A stretch of 64,000 nucleotides of DNA from Flavobacteriaceae bacterium (GCA_013215095.1 JABSPM010000111.1:1-64000), one strand, 5' to 3'. Shown: positions 17,807-26,600, counted from the first letter of the stretch. Made by a program: numbers and translations. Notes: a model not told the origin generated them from the sequence alone.

Positions 17807-19204
17807 ATGAGTTATAGAATAGAAAAAGATACAATGGGCGAAGTAAAAGTGGCTTCAGACAAACTCTGGGGTGCACAAACCGAGCGCTCTCGTAATAACT
17901 TTAAAATCGGTGCTCCAGCATCCATGCCTCTAGAGGTGGTTTATGGTTTTGCTTATCTAAAAAAAGCAGCCGCATATACCAATTGTGATTTGGGTGTTTT
18001 AGCTCCTGAAAAGCGCGATTTGATTGCACAAGTTTGTGACGAAATCTTAGATGGACAGCATGATGATCAATTTCCATTAGTTATATGGCAAACAGGTTCT
18101 GGAACTCAAAGCAATATGAATGTAAATGAGGTAGTTGCTAATAGAGCACATCAATTAGCCGGAAAAACTATTGGAGATGGAGAAAAAACGATTCAACCTA
18201 ATGATGATGTTAACAAATCTCAATCATCCAACGACACATTCCCAACTGGAATGCATATTGCAGCTTACAAAAAAATTATTGAGACAACACTACCAGGTGT
18301 AACACAGTTAAGAAACACATTACATCAAAAATCTGAAACATTTAAAGATGTTGTAAAAATTGGTCGCACGCACTTAATGGACGCAACACCTTTAACGCTA
18401 GGACAAGAATTTTCAGGATATGTATCACAATTAGACCACGGCTTAAAAGCTCTAAAAAACACCTTATCGCATTTAAGTGAATTAGCACTTGGTGGAACTG
18501 CTGTAGGAACAGGTTTAAACACACCGGCTGGTTATGATGTGCTTGTCGCTAAATATATTGCAGAATTTACTGAGTTACCTTTTATTACTGCAGAAAATAA
18601 GTTTGAAGCTTTAGCGGCTCATGATGCTATGGTTGAAACACATGGTGCTTTAAAGCAAATTGCTGTATCCTTAAACAAGATTGCAAATGATATTAGAATG
18701 ATGGCTTCTGGACCACGTTCAGGAATTGGTGAAATTATAATTCCTGCCAATGAACCAGGAAGTTCTATTATGCCAGGAAAAGTAAATCCAACACAATGCG
18801 AAGCTATAACTATGGTATGTGCTCAGGTTATGGGTAACGATGTTGCGGTAACTGTTGGTGGTACTCAAGGGCATTATGAATTAAACGTATTTAAACCAAT
18901 GATGGCTGCCAATGTATTACAGTCAGCACAATTAATTGGAGATGCCTGTATAAGTTTTGATATCAACTGTGCTTCTGGTATTGAACCTAATCACGGTACC
19001 ATAAAAACCTTATTAAATAATTCATTAATGCTTGTTACTGCGTTAAATACAAAAATTGGGTACTATAAAGCTGCTGAAATTGCCAATACTGCACATCAAA
19101 ATGGAACAACATTAAGAGAAGAAGCGATTAATCTAGGCTATGTGACACCAGAACAATATGATGAGTGGGTAAAACCTGAGGATATGGTTGGCAGTTTAAA
19201 GTAA
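17807..19204 (+). CDS. fumC: Class II fumarate hydratase
   Basis: A 465-residue tetrameric cytosolic enzyme interconverting fumarate and malate in the TCA cycle. Signature motifs are [33 protein letters not shown] (catalytic His), and [15 protein letters not shown], the fumarase/aspartase signature loop with the catalytic Ser. The length and all three conserved regions are complete. It stands alone with its own -7 element and downstream hairpins. Confidence 0.97.
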   Translation: MSYRIEKDTMGEVKVASDKLWGAQTERSRNNFKIGAPASMPLEVVYGFAYLKKAAAYTNCDLGVLAPEKRDLIAQVCDEILDGQHDDQFPLVIWQTGSGTQSNMNVNEVVANRAHQLAGKTIGDGEKTIQPNDDVNKSQSSNDTFPTGMHIAAYKKIIETTLPGVTQLRNTLHQKSETFKDVVKIGRTHLMDATPLTLGQEFSGYVSQLDHGLKALKNTLSHLSELALGGTAVGTGLNTPAGYDVLVAKYIAEFTELPFITAENKFEALAAHDAMVETHGALKQIAVSLNKIANDIRMMASGPRSGIGEIIIPANEPGSSIMPGKVNPTQCEAITMVCAQVMGNDVAVTVGGTQGHYELNVFKPMMAANVLQSAQLIGDACISFDINCASGIEPNHGTIKTLLNNSLMLVTALNTKIGYYKAAEIANTAHQNGTTLREEAINLGYVTPEQYDEWVKPEDMVGSLK

Positions 19205-19289
19205 GTATTTAGCTATTCTAAAATTTCATAACATTCTTGTTTGAAGTTAGAATAAGACAAAACGAAAAATCTTTAGGATACAGAAAAGG

Positions 19290-19317
19290 AAAAACCAAAG
19301 CATAAGTTCGGTTTTTG
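19290..19317 (+). terminator. Probable fumC terminator
   Basis: AAAACC...GGTTTTT imperfect stem with a short AA/TT extension and an AT-rich loop, ending in a T-run, 86 bp after the fumC stop. Confidence 0.45.
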
Positions 19318-19362
19318 TTTAAACTAAAAACAGGTCAGAAAAAAGATCAAATTAAGGCCATT

Positions 19363-19394
19363 AAAAAAGCAAGTGAAAATCACTTGCTTTTTCT
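19363..19394. terminator. Bidirectional hairpin terminator
   Basis: AAAAAAGCAAGTGA, AAA, TCACTTGCTTTTT: an 8 bp core stem with A/T extensions, between fumC (+) and the Crp-type regulator (-). Confidence 0.7.
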
Positions 19395-19482
19395 GTGTAA
19401 TTAGCTATTAACCCATCTCAAAAGAATGGATATACAAATCTATTTTTTTAGATACAGAACACCATTAACATAGGTTAATTTC

Positions 19483-20052
19483 TCATAATATTTTTTTTCT
19501 AATTCTACTCAGCTGCACTGGAGTTACATTTATATAAGATGCAATTTGATATTGTGGTATTAATTCTTCGATATTTGGAATTTGAACTAATAGTTTTTTA
19601 TAACGCTGTGTTCCATCTAATGTCATAAGGTCTATATTTCTTTCCTCATAAGCAATAAAAGCATTCTCTAAGATACGTGTATATAATTTTGGAGCATCTT
19701 TTAATTCATCGCATAATTTCATTGCGCCATAATAATCGATTTCAAAAAAATCGCAGGTCGTTAAACTTTCAAAAGTAAATTTAGACGGTTGTTTTTTTAT
19801 TAAAGATGTAAATGCACCTCCAAAAGAAATTGGAGAGTAAATTCTTTTATTATAGTCTTTACCATCTTCTGTTGTTATATAAGCTCTAATAACACCAGAA
19901 GTCAAAAGATATATTTTGCCTGGAATTTTCCCAGCTTTAGTTAAGATGGTATTAGGTTTTATTGTTTTCCGTTCGGATAAACTCACAAAACGATTAAACG
20001 TATATTCAGAAATGGGGCTAATTTTGTTTAAATACTCGTGATAATAATTCAA
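19483..20052 (-). CDS. Crp/Fnr family transcriptional regulator
   Basis: A 189-residue DNA-binding regulator. An N-terminal cyclic-nucleotide-binding-like beta barrel (about 15-125) contains KIPGKIYLLTSGVIRAYI, but the canonical cAMP phosphate-cassette Arg-Ser-Ala is absent. The C-terminal helix-turn-helix IPQYQIASYINVTPVQLSRI is complete. This short Bacteroidota subfamily rarely has a known effector. It is divergent from hutI with a 107 bp shared gap, which makes hutI a candidate target by position only. Confidence 0.85.
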   Translation of the reverse strand: MNYYHEYLNKISPISEYTFNRFVSLSERKTIKPNTILTKAGKIPGKIYLLTSGVIRAYITTEDGKDYNKRIYSPISFGGAFTSLIKKQPSKFTFESLTTCDFFEIDYYGAMKLCDELKDAPKLYTRILENAFIAYEERNIDLMTLDGTQRYKKLLVQIPNIEELIPQYQIASYINVTPVQLSRIRKKIL

Positions 20053-20159
20053 ATTACAAAAATCTTAAATTTGGGTCTATTAAAAACAATATAAACGTTT
20101 TTAAACTTATATTTTTTTAATTTAGCCACTATTCGACAAGAACCACATAAAAACCGATA

Positions 20160-21398
20160 ATGTTTACATTAATTAGCAACATCAAAGAGCTCCTACAAGC
20201 AAGAGAATCAGACAAATACAAAATATCTGGCGCAGAAATGAAACAACTTCCTACGATAAAGAATGCGTATATTTTGATAGAAAATGACGTCATTGTTGAC
20301 TATGGTGAAATGCAACACTTAAAACCCATTATTGTAGACAAAACTATAGATGCGTCAAATCAGATAGTGATGCCTACTTGGTGTGATTCTCATACTCATA
20401 TCGTTTATGCAGGAAATAGAGAACAAGAATTTGTAGATCGTATTAATGGTTTGAGCTATGAAGAAATTGCTAACAGAGGTGGAGGAATACTAAATTCTGC
20501 AAACAAACTGCAAGAGACAAGCGAACAAGACTTGTATTTACAATCTATAGAACGCGTAAAGAACGTTATCCGACTAGGAACTGGCGCATTAGAAATCAAA
20601 TCGGGATATGGCTTAACCACTGATGCCGAATTAAAAATGCTACGTGTAATAAAACGCATTAGAACGGAATTTCCAATTCCAGTAAAGGCCACTTTTTTGG
20701 GAGCACATGCACTGCCAGCCAAATATAAACACGATAAAACCGCCTATTTAGACCTTATAATTAATGAAATGCTTCCTAAAATAGAGGAAGAACAATTAGC
20801 AGATTATATCGATATTTTCTGTGAAAAGGGATACTTTGATTTAGAAGATACCGAGAAAATATTAAATGCGGGACAACATTATGGATTAAGACCCAAAATC
20901 CATGTCAATCAATTTAATGCCTTTGGTGGTGTAGCTAAAGGTGTAGCTCACAATGCGCTTTCTGTAGATCACTTAGAAGAATTAAACATAGCCGATATAA
21001 ACATCCTTAAAGGCAGCAGCACCATGCCAGTAGCATTACCGTCTTGCTCCTATTTCTTAAGTATTCCTTATACACCTGCAAGACAAATTATTGATGCAGG
21101 ACTGCCATTGGCTTTAGCTACAGATTATAATCCAGGATCCACACCTAGTGGCAACATGAATTTTGTACTAAGTACCGCTTGCATAAAAATGAAAATGACT
21201 CCAGAAGAAGCAATTAATGCCGCAACCCTTAACGGCGCCTATGCAATGGGTATTGAGAAAGACTACGGTAGTATTACCAAAGGAAAAAAAGCAAACCTTA
21301 TCATCACAAAGGGCATTCCAAGCTACAACTATTTACCTTATGCTTTTGGAGATAATCATATTGACAAAGTCCTTATCAACGGTAAAATTTATAAGTAA
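20160..21398 (+). CDS. hutI: Imidazolonepropionase
   Basis: A 412-residue amidohydrolase-superfamily metalloenzyme hydrolysing 4-imidazolone-5-propanoate to N-formimidoyl-glutamate, the third step of histidine degradation. DSHTHIVYAGNREQEF carries the metal-binding HxH near residue 78; IKSGYG, the HVNQFNAFGG metal His, SVDHLEEL, and LATDYNPGSTPSGNMNF with the catalytic Asp are all present. The hutG-like gene lies 1.2 kb downstream; hutH and hutU are not in the window. Confidence 0.95.
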   Translation: MFTLISNIKELLQARESDKYKISGAEMKQLPTIKNAYILIENDVIVDYGEMQHLKPIIVDKTIDASNQIVMPTWCDSHTHIVYAGNREQEFVDRINGLSYEEIANRGGGILNSANKLQETSEQDLYLQSIERVKNVIRLGTGALEIKSGYGLTTDAELKMLRVIKRIRTEFPIPVKATFLGAHALPAKYKHDKTAYLDLIINEMLPKIEEEQLADYIDIFCEKGYFDLEDTEKILNAGQHYGLRPKIHVNQFNAFGGVAKGVAHNALSVDHLEELNIADINILKGSSTMPVALPSCSYFLSIPYTPARQIIDAGLPLALATDYNPGSTPSGNMNFVLSTACIKMKMTPEEAINAATLNGAYAMGIEKDYGSITKGKKANLIITKGIPSYNYLPYAFGDNHIDKVLINGKIYK

Positions 21399-21409
21399 AT
21401 ATAGTCCTT

Positions 21410-21470
21410 TAATACCATTTTTCATTTAAAAATACCTTAAAATAAAACGATGAATTTTTTCTTTATATAA
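21410..21470. repeat. MITE-like dispersed repeat, left-end copy (copy C)
   Basis: TAATACCATTTTTCATTTAA followed by AATAAAACGATGAATTTTTT aligns with the left half of the repeat at 33947-34068. A matching right end was not found before the terminator at 21584, so this appears to be a partial or diverged copy. Confidence 0.4.
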
Positions 21471-21583
21471 AGTAGAACACGAAAGTATAACGTTAGCTCT
21501 AGTTACTTCTTATACTGCAAGAGAAAACAGAAAAGAGGTCCCTTTATTCACAATTCATTTCATATGAACCTCAAAAACAAAGA

Positions 21584-21612
21584 AACGCCTTAAAATTAAA
21601 TTTTAAGGCGTT
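21584..21612. terminator. Bidirectional terminator between hutI and the coiled-coil gene
   Basis: AACGCCTTAAAATT, A, AATTTTAAGGCGTT: a perfect 14 bp inverted repeat between convergent genes. Confidence 0.75.
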
Positions 21613-21638
21613 CTATAGACGTAACACGCATTCTGAAA

Positions 21639-22529
21639 TTACCTTAATGTAAATTCTGAACTCGAAACCAGTTTAGACTTATCATAAACATTCACGCGGT
21701 ATTTTCCTTTTTCGAATTTATTTTTTCCTCGCGTTGCTGCGAACTCACAAATATCTATATTCCTGTTCTGGTAATTGAATTTACTTATTAAACTATAATT
21801 TAATATTTGCCCATCAAATTGAATTCGCTTGTTTAATCCTAAAACATTTTCATTTGGGTCAATAACCTGAATAAAGAACTCTTTATCCCCAGCAGCTACC
21901 AAGGTGTTTTTTGTTACCGTATAACAGACTCTAATTTTATCTGACCTACCTGCTCTTTCGGTTGGTATTAATTTTCCCGAACTTCTTTCTATAACACCAA
22001 ATCCCTTTAAGCCAGCCGTCACTAATACCGCCGCATTTTCTACCATGTTAGCAAGCGCTGTATTCTGTTTTAATAATGTATTGTTTAGCTCAGTGCCCTC
22101 TTCTAGCTTAACCTGAGTACTATCTAAAGATGTTGTTAATGCTGCATTACTTACTCGTAAAGAATCATTTTCTGCTAATAACACATCCATTTCTTTCTGT
22201 AATGCCAAATACTTCTTTTTATATTTCCAAAGGCTCTTAACACTATTATCAGACACTTTTAAAGAATCTATCAAACCTTGAATACGCAATTTAGCGGCAA
22301 CTAATTTCTCATTTGTAATGTCATTTTCATTATTAGCCGCTTCATATTTTGCGATCATATTTTCAAGATCATTTAACGCCTTTTGTTTATCTTCCATTAA
22401 TTCTGTCTGTACTGCTTCACTTTCATTTTTCAAATTAAAGCTATAATAAGCCGTTCCTAACAGTAATAAAATCACAAGCCCCAAAGCCACCTTTAAACCC
22501 GTACTATTCTTTTTTTCTTTATCAACCAT
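21639..22529 (-). CDS. Membrane-anchored coiled-coil protein of unknown function
   Basis: A 296-residue protein with one N-terminal membrane segment (LKVALGLVILLLLGTAYYSF, about 12-31), a long heptad-rich coiled coil (about 35-165), and a C-terminal beta-rich domain (about 175-296) ending VSSSEFTLR, resembling a small Ig-like or sandwich fold in the periplasm. The family is conserved in Flavobacteria and, from memory, sometimes labelled as a chromosome-partitioning protein, but no ParA ATPase motif is present. Its function is unknown. It is convergent with hutI and divergent from the hutG-like gene. Confidence 0.8.
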   Translation of the reverse strand: MVDKEKKNSTGLKVALGLVILLLLGTAYYSFNLKNESEAVQTELMEDKQKALNDLENMIAKYEAANNENDITNEKLVAAKLRIQGLIDSLKVSDNSVKSLWKYKKKYLALQKEMDVLLAENDSLRVSNAALTTSLDSTQVKLEEGTELNNTLLKQNTALANMVENAAVLVTAGLKGFGVIERSSGKLIPTERAGRSDKIRVCYTVTKNTLVAAGDKEFFIQVIDPNENVLGLNKRIQFDGQILNYSLISKFNYQNRNIDICEFAATRGKNKFEKGKYRVNVYDKSKLVSSSEFTLR

Positions 22530-22646
22530 ATTCTTAATTGTTATTTATCGTCAAATTTTATTTTCTATCTTTTTTCATCCTTAATCTCCGCTGTCGCATC
22601 TAAATTAATTGTATTTTAGTGGTCAAAAATAACGTTTATTTCTTTA

Positions 22647-23666
22647 ATGAAACATCTTAATCTTTTTACGGAAACAAACCGCAAAAAATGGGTTAATAAA
22701 CGCTCTAAGGAATCTAAATTTGGAGAACACGTCCAATTAATTACTAAGACTGAAAATATATACGAGCAGCTTCAAAATTTAGATGTTTCTTATGTGCTTT
22801 TGGGTATTCCTGAAGATATTGGCGTCTTCGCTAACGGAGGAGAGACAGGTACATCAAACGCCTGGATTTCAACCCTTAAAACCTTACTCAACCTACAAAG
22901 CAACACCTTTACAAATCCCAATAAATTAGTTGTTTTGGGAACGCTAGATTTTTCTGAATACGCAAATAAAATAGCATTCCTGAACCCTAAAAAACGAACC
23001 GACCAAAAAAAAGCTAGAAAACTCGTATGTGAAATTGATAAAGTAGTATCACAACTTGTACATGATATTGTTAGAGCTGGCAAAAAACCCATAATCATTG
23101 GTGGTGGTCATAACAATGCCTATGGCATTCTAAAAGGAACTGCTCTAGCACTAAATAGCCCCATAAATTGTATCAATTTTGATACACATTCCAATTTTAG
23201 AACTGAAGAAGGCCGTCATAATGGCAATGCCTTTAGTTATGCATTTTCCGAAGGTTTCTTAAAAAAATATTTTGTTTTTGGCTTACACGAAAAAACAACT
23301 TCACAAGACATATTAAACACACTTAAAGGTCTTAAAAAGTTTGTGCAATTTAATACTTATGAAGCCTTGGAGATTAGAAAAGAGTTAAAGTTTAAAAAAG
23401 AGTGTAAACATGCTTTTACGCATATTGGCAATTCCAATTTTGGCATAGAAATAGATTGTAATGCTATTGCAGGTATTCCAACAAGTGCAATGATACCATG
23501 TGGATTTACTCCAAGTAAAGCACGAGAATTTATCAGTTTTTTTGGCGCAAAAGAAAACGCTAGCTATTTGCATATTTGTGAAGCCGCCCCTAACCTTGGG
23601 TCAAAAAAAACCGCTTCATTAACCGCTAAATTAATCAGTTATCTAGTTACCGATTTCATGCGATAA
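22647..23666 (+). CDS. hutG: Formimidoylglutamase-like arginase/ureohydrolase family protein
   Basis: A 339-residue ureohydrolase-fold protein that would hydrolyse formimidoylglutamate to glutamate and formamide, the last hut step. IIIGGGHNNAYG supplies the first metal His. The second metal motif, normally D-x-H-x-D, reads DTHSN, and the third, normally D-x-D, reads DCN, so two expected Mn-ligand aspartates are asparagine. The rest (EGRHNGNAFSYAFSEG, the IPCGFTPSKAREF tail) is intact and the ORF is not disrupted. Activity is therefore uncertain; the gene may encode an altered or regulatory homologue. Confidence 0.82.
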   Translation: MKHLNLFTETNRKKWVNKRSKESKFGEHVQLITKTENIYEQLQNLDVSYVLLGIPEDIGVFANGGETGTSNAWISTLKTLLNLQSNTFTNPNKLVVLGTLDFSEYANKIAFLNPKKRTDQKKARKLVCEIDKVVSQLVHDIVRAGKKPIIIGGGHNNAYGILKGTALALNSPINCINFDTHSNFRTEEGRHNGNAFSYAFSEGFLKKYFVFGLHEKTTSQDILNTLKGLKKFVQFNTYEALEIRKELKFKKECKHAFTHIGNSNFGIEIDCNAIAGIPTSAMIPCGFTPSKAREFISFFGAKENASYLHICEAAPNLGSKKTASLTAKLISYLVTDFMR

Positions 23667-23900
23667 AACATTTATTTTTTTTGCAAACAGCAACGTTATA
23701 AACGAAAAAACAACCCCATACAATCTCATAGTATTAAAATGCCATAAGACCAATAAAAAAAATGTTTTGGATGAAGATAAATTTATGCTGAATATGAAAA
23801 ACGATGCATCAACATATACAATAACTCAATTGTGGCTGTTAATGACTATATCCCTTAAAAAAGTAAATACGCTAAATGAGGTTACCCTTATATGCTAAAA
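23667..23900. other. Gene-free left flank of the repeat islet
   Basis: No credible gene. A GCAACGTTATAAACG string at about 23690 matches the CAACGTTATA start of repeat R1 (23901) and a third copy at about 26147, so these strings may mark module boundaries. Confidence 0.4.
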
Positions 23901-24010
23901 CAACGTTATATAACATCACTCTTAACTCCAAAAAGCCCTTAGTACTTTTGCTAAGATCAAGAGCAGTATGGAAACTAAAACAATTAATAAGAAACTTGAC
24001 GCTAATCAGA
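23901..24010 (+). repeat. Cassette-type repeat R1
   Basis: About 110 bp, first of three related copies. Shared landmarks are an initial CGTT, an ACTCC/ACTCAAAAA block, AAGAGCAGTATGGAAACTAAAA, and a closing AACTTGACGCTA. It contains TACTTTTG at 23943-23950, which fits the -7 promoter consensus; R2 and R3 have lost that match. It lies 131 bp before the ADP-ribosylglycohydrolase gene. Confidence 0.75.
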
Positions 24011-24141
24011 ACCAACAGTGTTATATATGTTCAAGAAGTACATTGCTTCAAATTGACTGAAAATTATTAGATTTACAATGAAAAAGATATAAGGTGTCTA
24101 GAGTTAATACCTTTATACAGTTTTTACACCCAATTTGATAA

Positions 24142-25065
24142 ATGAAAATATCAGAAAGATTTGAAGGATGTATTATCTGTGGCTCGATTGGAGACGCATA
24201 TGGAAGTGCGCATGAGAATCTGACTAAAACTGACTCCAATGATTCGAATACATTTTATTTATTTGGTAAACCTAAAAAGGTAATTCCGAAATGGAAAATT
24301 ACGGATGATACACAACTGACTTTGGCTACTTGCGAAGAAATTATAGAAAATAATGAATTAAAACCTGAAGATTTTGCTCAAAAGTATCTAGATTATTTCA
24401 AGCAGAGAAAAATTACTGGAATAGGTGCAAGTACATTAAAAGCTTTGCAAGAATTAGAAGTTGGAGGACATTGGAGTCAAGTTGATCGAAAAGGAGAATA
24501 TACAGCAGGAAATGGTGCATATGTGAGAATTTACTCTCTTGCATTTGTTCATAATATGACTCGCGAGCAAATTCGAGAAATAAGTATCATAACCCACAAT
24601 AACGATGAAGCATATATTGGCGCATTAAGCATAGTGTTTGCAATACGAGCTATTTTAAATGGGGAATGGACAGGTAAAGAAAACCTAATTGAACTATTAA
24701 TTGACCAAATCCCTGATACAAGATTAAGAGATAGGCTGATTGAAATTAAAAATATTAATAACCTTTTGGAGATTGGACAGAAGGGAAACGATGGATATGT
24801 TGTGAATTCCGTACCCTTGGCAATTGCCGCAGCGAACAAAGTAACTGAAATTGGAATTGATGGAGTATTTGAACAACTTATTGAAATTGGAGGCGATACA
24901 GATACAAATGCTTCGATAGCTGGACAAATAGCTGGAACTTTAATCGGTCGAAAAGGAATTCCTGAAAACCTAATGAGTAAATTGACAGAATTAAATGAAT
25001 TTGACTGGATTGAAAAGACGATAAATAACTATAACAATAAAAAAACTGGGTGTAATACTGTATAA
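24142..25065 (+). CDS. ADP-ribosylglycohydrolase family protein
   Basis: A 307-residue all-helical protein of the DraG/ARH type, which removes ADP-ribose from proteins or nucleic acids using two metal ions. GSIGDAYGSA is at the N-terminus, KITDDTQLT (about 51-59) supplies the first metal ligands, and IGGDTDTNASIAGQIAGTLI (about 251-270) supplies the second set; all the ligand Asp/Thr residues are present. It forms a single-gene module between repeats R1 and R2. No ADP-ribosyltransferase partner (such as DarT) is adjacent. The stop codon is embedded in the TATAAC that begins the post-gene stem segment. Confidence 0.9.
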   Translation: MKISERFEGCIICGSIGDAYGSAHENLTKTDSNDSNTFYLFGKPKKVIPKWKITDDTQLTLATCEEIIENNELKPEDFAQKYLDYFKQRKITGIGASTLKALQELEVGGHWSQVDRKGEYTAGNGAYVRIYSLAFVHNMTREQIREISIITHNNDEAYIGALSIVFAIRAILNGEWTGKENLIELLIDQIPDTRLRDRLIEIKNINNLLEIGQKGNDGYVVNSVPLAIAAANKVTEIGIDGVFEQLIEIGGDTDTNASIAGQIAGTLIGRKGIPENLMSKLTELNEFDWIEKTINNYNNKKTGCNTV

Positions 25066-25115
25066 CAAATCACAGCAGGCTTTGGTATGCTACGCTTGTC
25101 ATACTAAGCGTTGTA
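25061..25115 (+). repeat. Post-gene stem-capable segment (attC-like shape) M1
   Basis: It starts TATAACAAAT and ends AAGCGTTGTA, whose tips pair (TATAAC with GTTGTA, one G-U). The centre is only partly complementary. A similar segment follows the next module at 25932-25983 and shares ATAACAA at its start and ATACTAA-CGTT at its end. Integron attC sites have this shape, but the RYYYAAC/GTTRRRY consensus is not fully met. Confidence 0.4.
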
Positions 25116-25214
25116 AACAATCCCTAATAGAACTCAAAAAATCCTGAATATTTTGGCAAACTTCAAGAGCAATATGGGAACAAAAACATTAATAAAAAAA
25201 CTTGACGCTAGTAA
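25107..25214 (+). repeat. Cassette-type repeat R2
   Basis: Second copy: AGCGTTGTAAACAATCCCTA, then CTTCAAGAGCAATATGGGAA and AAACTTGACGCTAGTAAGAA. The first 25 bp are closest to R3 (AATCCCTAATAGAA is shared) and the end is closest to R1. It lies 20 bp before the COQ4-like gene. Confidence 0.75.
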
Positions 25215-25233
25215 GAAGTAAAAAAGAAAATAA

Positions 25234-25932
25234 ATGAACCTTTTTCAGAAAATTACAAGAAGTATAATCAAGATTTCATTTGGTACTTCCGTTTCAATAA
25301 TTGAATATTTCAGTAAGATGGACAAATATCACCAACAAGTTGACAAATTAAGAAAACTTGAAAGCGTAACTTTAGGAAAAGAAATAGCTAAATGCTTAGA
25401 CAAGTATAAACTAACACTTGTCCCCAAATACGAAAGTCACGACCTCAAACATGTCTTGCTCGATTATAAAATGACAGCAGAAGATGAAATTAGAATGCAA
25501 GCATTTATGATAGGAAATGGTAATTACTAGATACCGTCATTTACAATTTTCTTTTTTGGAGCTATTTTACTCCCTGAACTCTGGTTAACTTTTTATTCTG
25601 ACTTTAAGAGAGGAAGACAAACTATCCCAATCTATAATTGGACAGTTAAAGACGATGCAAGTAAACCAATCAGAGAATTAAGAGCTGAATTGGCTAAACC
25701 AACACCACAAAAAATAACATTAATAAATATGAAAAGATTGACTCAATTCGCTGCAATAGCTGCAGTATTAGCAGGTGTATTTGGAATGCTATTTTGCCTT
25801 CCGTTTTTGTTTTCGTCAAATATAGCCGACTTAATAGGGGCTGGATTCCCATTTGTTGGTGGGGCAATTTTGGTTGTAGGTGGTCTTTTAGCATTATCGA
25901 ACCTAACGAAGGAAAATAATAAAAACCATTAG
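25234..25932 (+). pseudogene. COQ4-like protein gene interrupted by an in-frame TAG
   Basis: One frame of 233 codons is split by TAG at 25528-25530 into 98 and 133 codons with no shift. Just before the stop lies HDLKH followed after 11 residues by Glu, exactly the zinc motif HDxxHx11E of COQ4. Just after the stop the sequence continues in the same frame with FFFGAILLPELWLTFYSDF and FKRGRQTIPIYNW, consistent with the rest of the domain, then a two-helix membrane tail (about residues 175-225). COQ4 proteins help assemble ubiquinone; bacterial relatives of this size have no fixed role. Either a recent nonsense mutation or recoding; a pseudogene is the simpler reading. Confidence 0.75.
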
Positions 25933-25983
25933 ATAACAAGGATTTGTAAAATGAATTAAAACGCATTTATACTAAACGTTACC
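25932..25983 (+). repeat. Post-gene stem-capable segment M2
   Basis: It begins GATAACAAGG directly at the end of the COQ4-like frame and ends TACTAAACGTTACC; tips GATAAC and GTTACC pair with one mismatch. It is the counterpart of the segment at 25061-25115. Confidence 0.35.
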
Positions 25984-26086
25984 TGTAATCCCTAATAGAA
26001 TTCAAAAATTCTTGAGTACTTTTAATAAGATCTAGAGCAGTATGGAAACTAGAAATAGTGATGAAAAACTTGACCTTATTCAGAAT
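25975..26086 (+). repeat. Cassette-type repeat R3
   Basis: Third copy: AACGTTACCTGTAATCCCTA, TCTAGAGCAGTATGGAAACT, ATGAAAAACTTGACCTTATT. It is followed by about 190 bp without a gene, a third CAACGTTATGTTATA string near 26147, and the IS66 remnant, so the module that would follow R3 is missing or replaced. Confidence 0.75.
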
Positions 26087-26278
26087 TTGAAAAAATCGAG
26101 TAAATACTATATTCAGAGTCAATTCAAGAAGAATAGAATTATATACAACGTTATGTTATAAAAAAAGTGACTGAAATTAATGTGTTAATTAGAGTTGATA
26201 AGTCGTATCCCTCCCTCTAACCCATCTTGACGTGTTTTGTACCTGGACTTATTTTTGATTTTTTAAAAATCAGAAATT

Positions 26279-26566
26279 ATGTTAGCTTTAGATAGTAGTT
26301 TTAGATTCGAGTTGTATTTGGGTTCAACGGATATGCGTAAGAGTTTTTATAGTTTATGCGGAATTGTTTCAAGTGACTTATCAGGATTTCCTGCAGACGG
26401 TTCAGTTTATATTTTTGTAAATCGCCTTCATAATAAGATGAAATTATTACAATGGCGCGTAGGAGGTTTTGTTTTGTATTATAAGCGTTTAGAAAAAGGC
26501 ACGTTTGAGCTACCTGTTTACGATAATTCAGTAAAAAATTTGGTTTTAAGTTATACTGAATTATAA
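26279..26566 (+). mobile_element. Truncated IS66 family TnpB (Orf2) remnant
   Basis: A 95-residue product with the IS66 Orf2 signature: STDMRKSFYSLCGIV, SVYIFVNRLHNKMKLLQW and GGFVLYYKRLEKGTFELP. Typical proteins are about 115-120 residues and end in a helical segment missing here, where the frame stops after SYTEL. tnpA and the tnpC transposase are absent on both sides, so this is a dead fragment. It sits at the right edge of the repeat islet. Confidence 0.82.
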
Positions 26567-26600
26567 GAAGTCTATAATATTGATATTCGCCTTTAAAAAC

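Noticed and set aside
23876-24070. 64-codon frame upstream of the ADP-ribosylglycohydrolase
   Set aside because: It runs across repeat R1, begins at a non-ATG codon, and the equivalent frame is broken in R2 and R3, so it is a by-product of the repeat.
24142-25065. ADP-ribosylglycohydrolase considered as the antitoxin of a DarTG-like toxin-antitoxin pair
   Set aside because: DarG is a macrodomain protein, this is an ARH-type fold, and no ADP-ribosyltransferase gene lies beside it.
25528-25530. TAG considered as a programmed readthrough or pyrrolysine/selenocysteine codon
   Set aside because: No insertion element or pyl/sec machinery is visible, and no other gene in the window shows recoding; a plain nonsense change or sequencing error is simpler.
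23667-26600. The repeat islet considered as a CRISPR array or retron
   Set aside because: The repeats are about 110 bp, diverged and spaced 0.87-1.2 kb apart with genes between; there is no cas gene, reverse transcriptase or regular spacer pattern.
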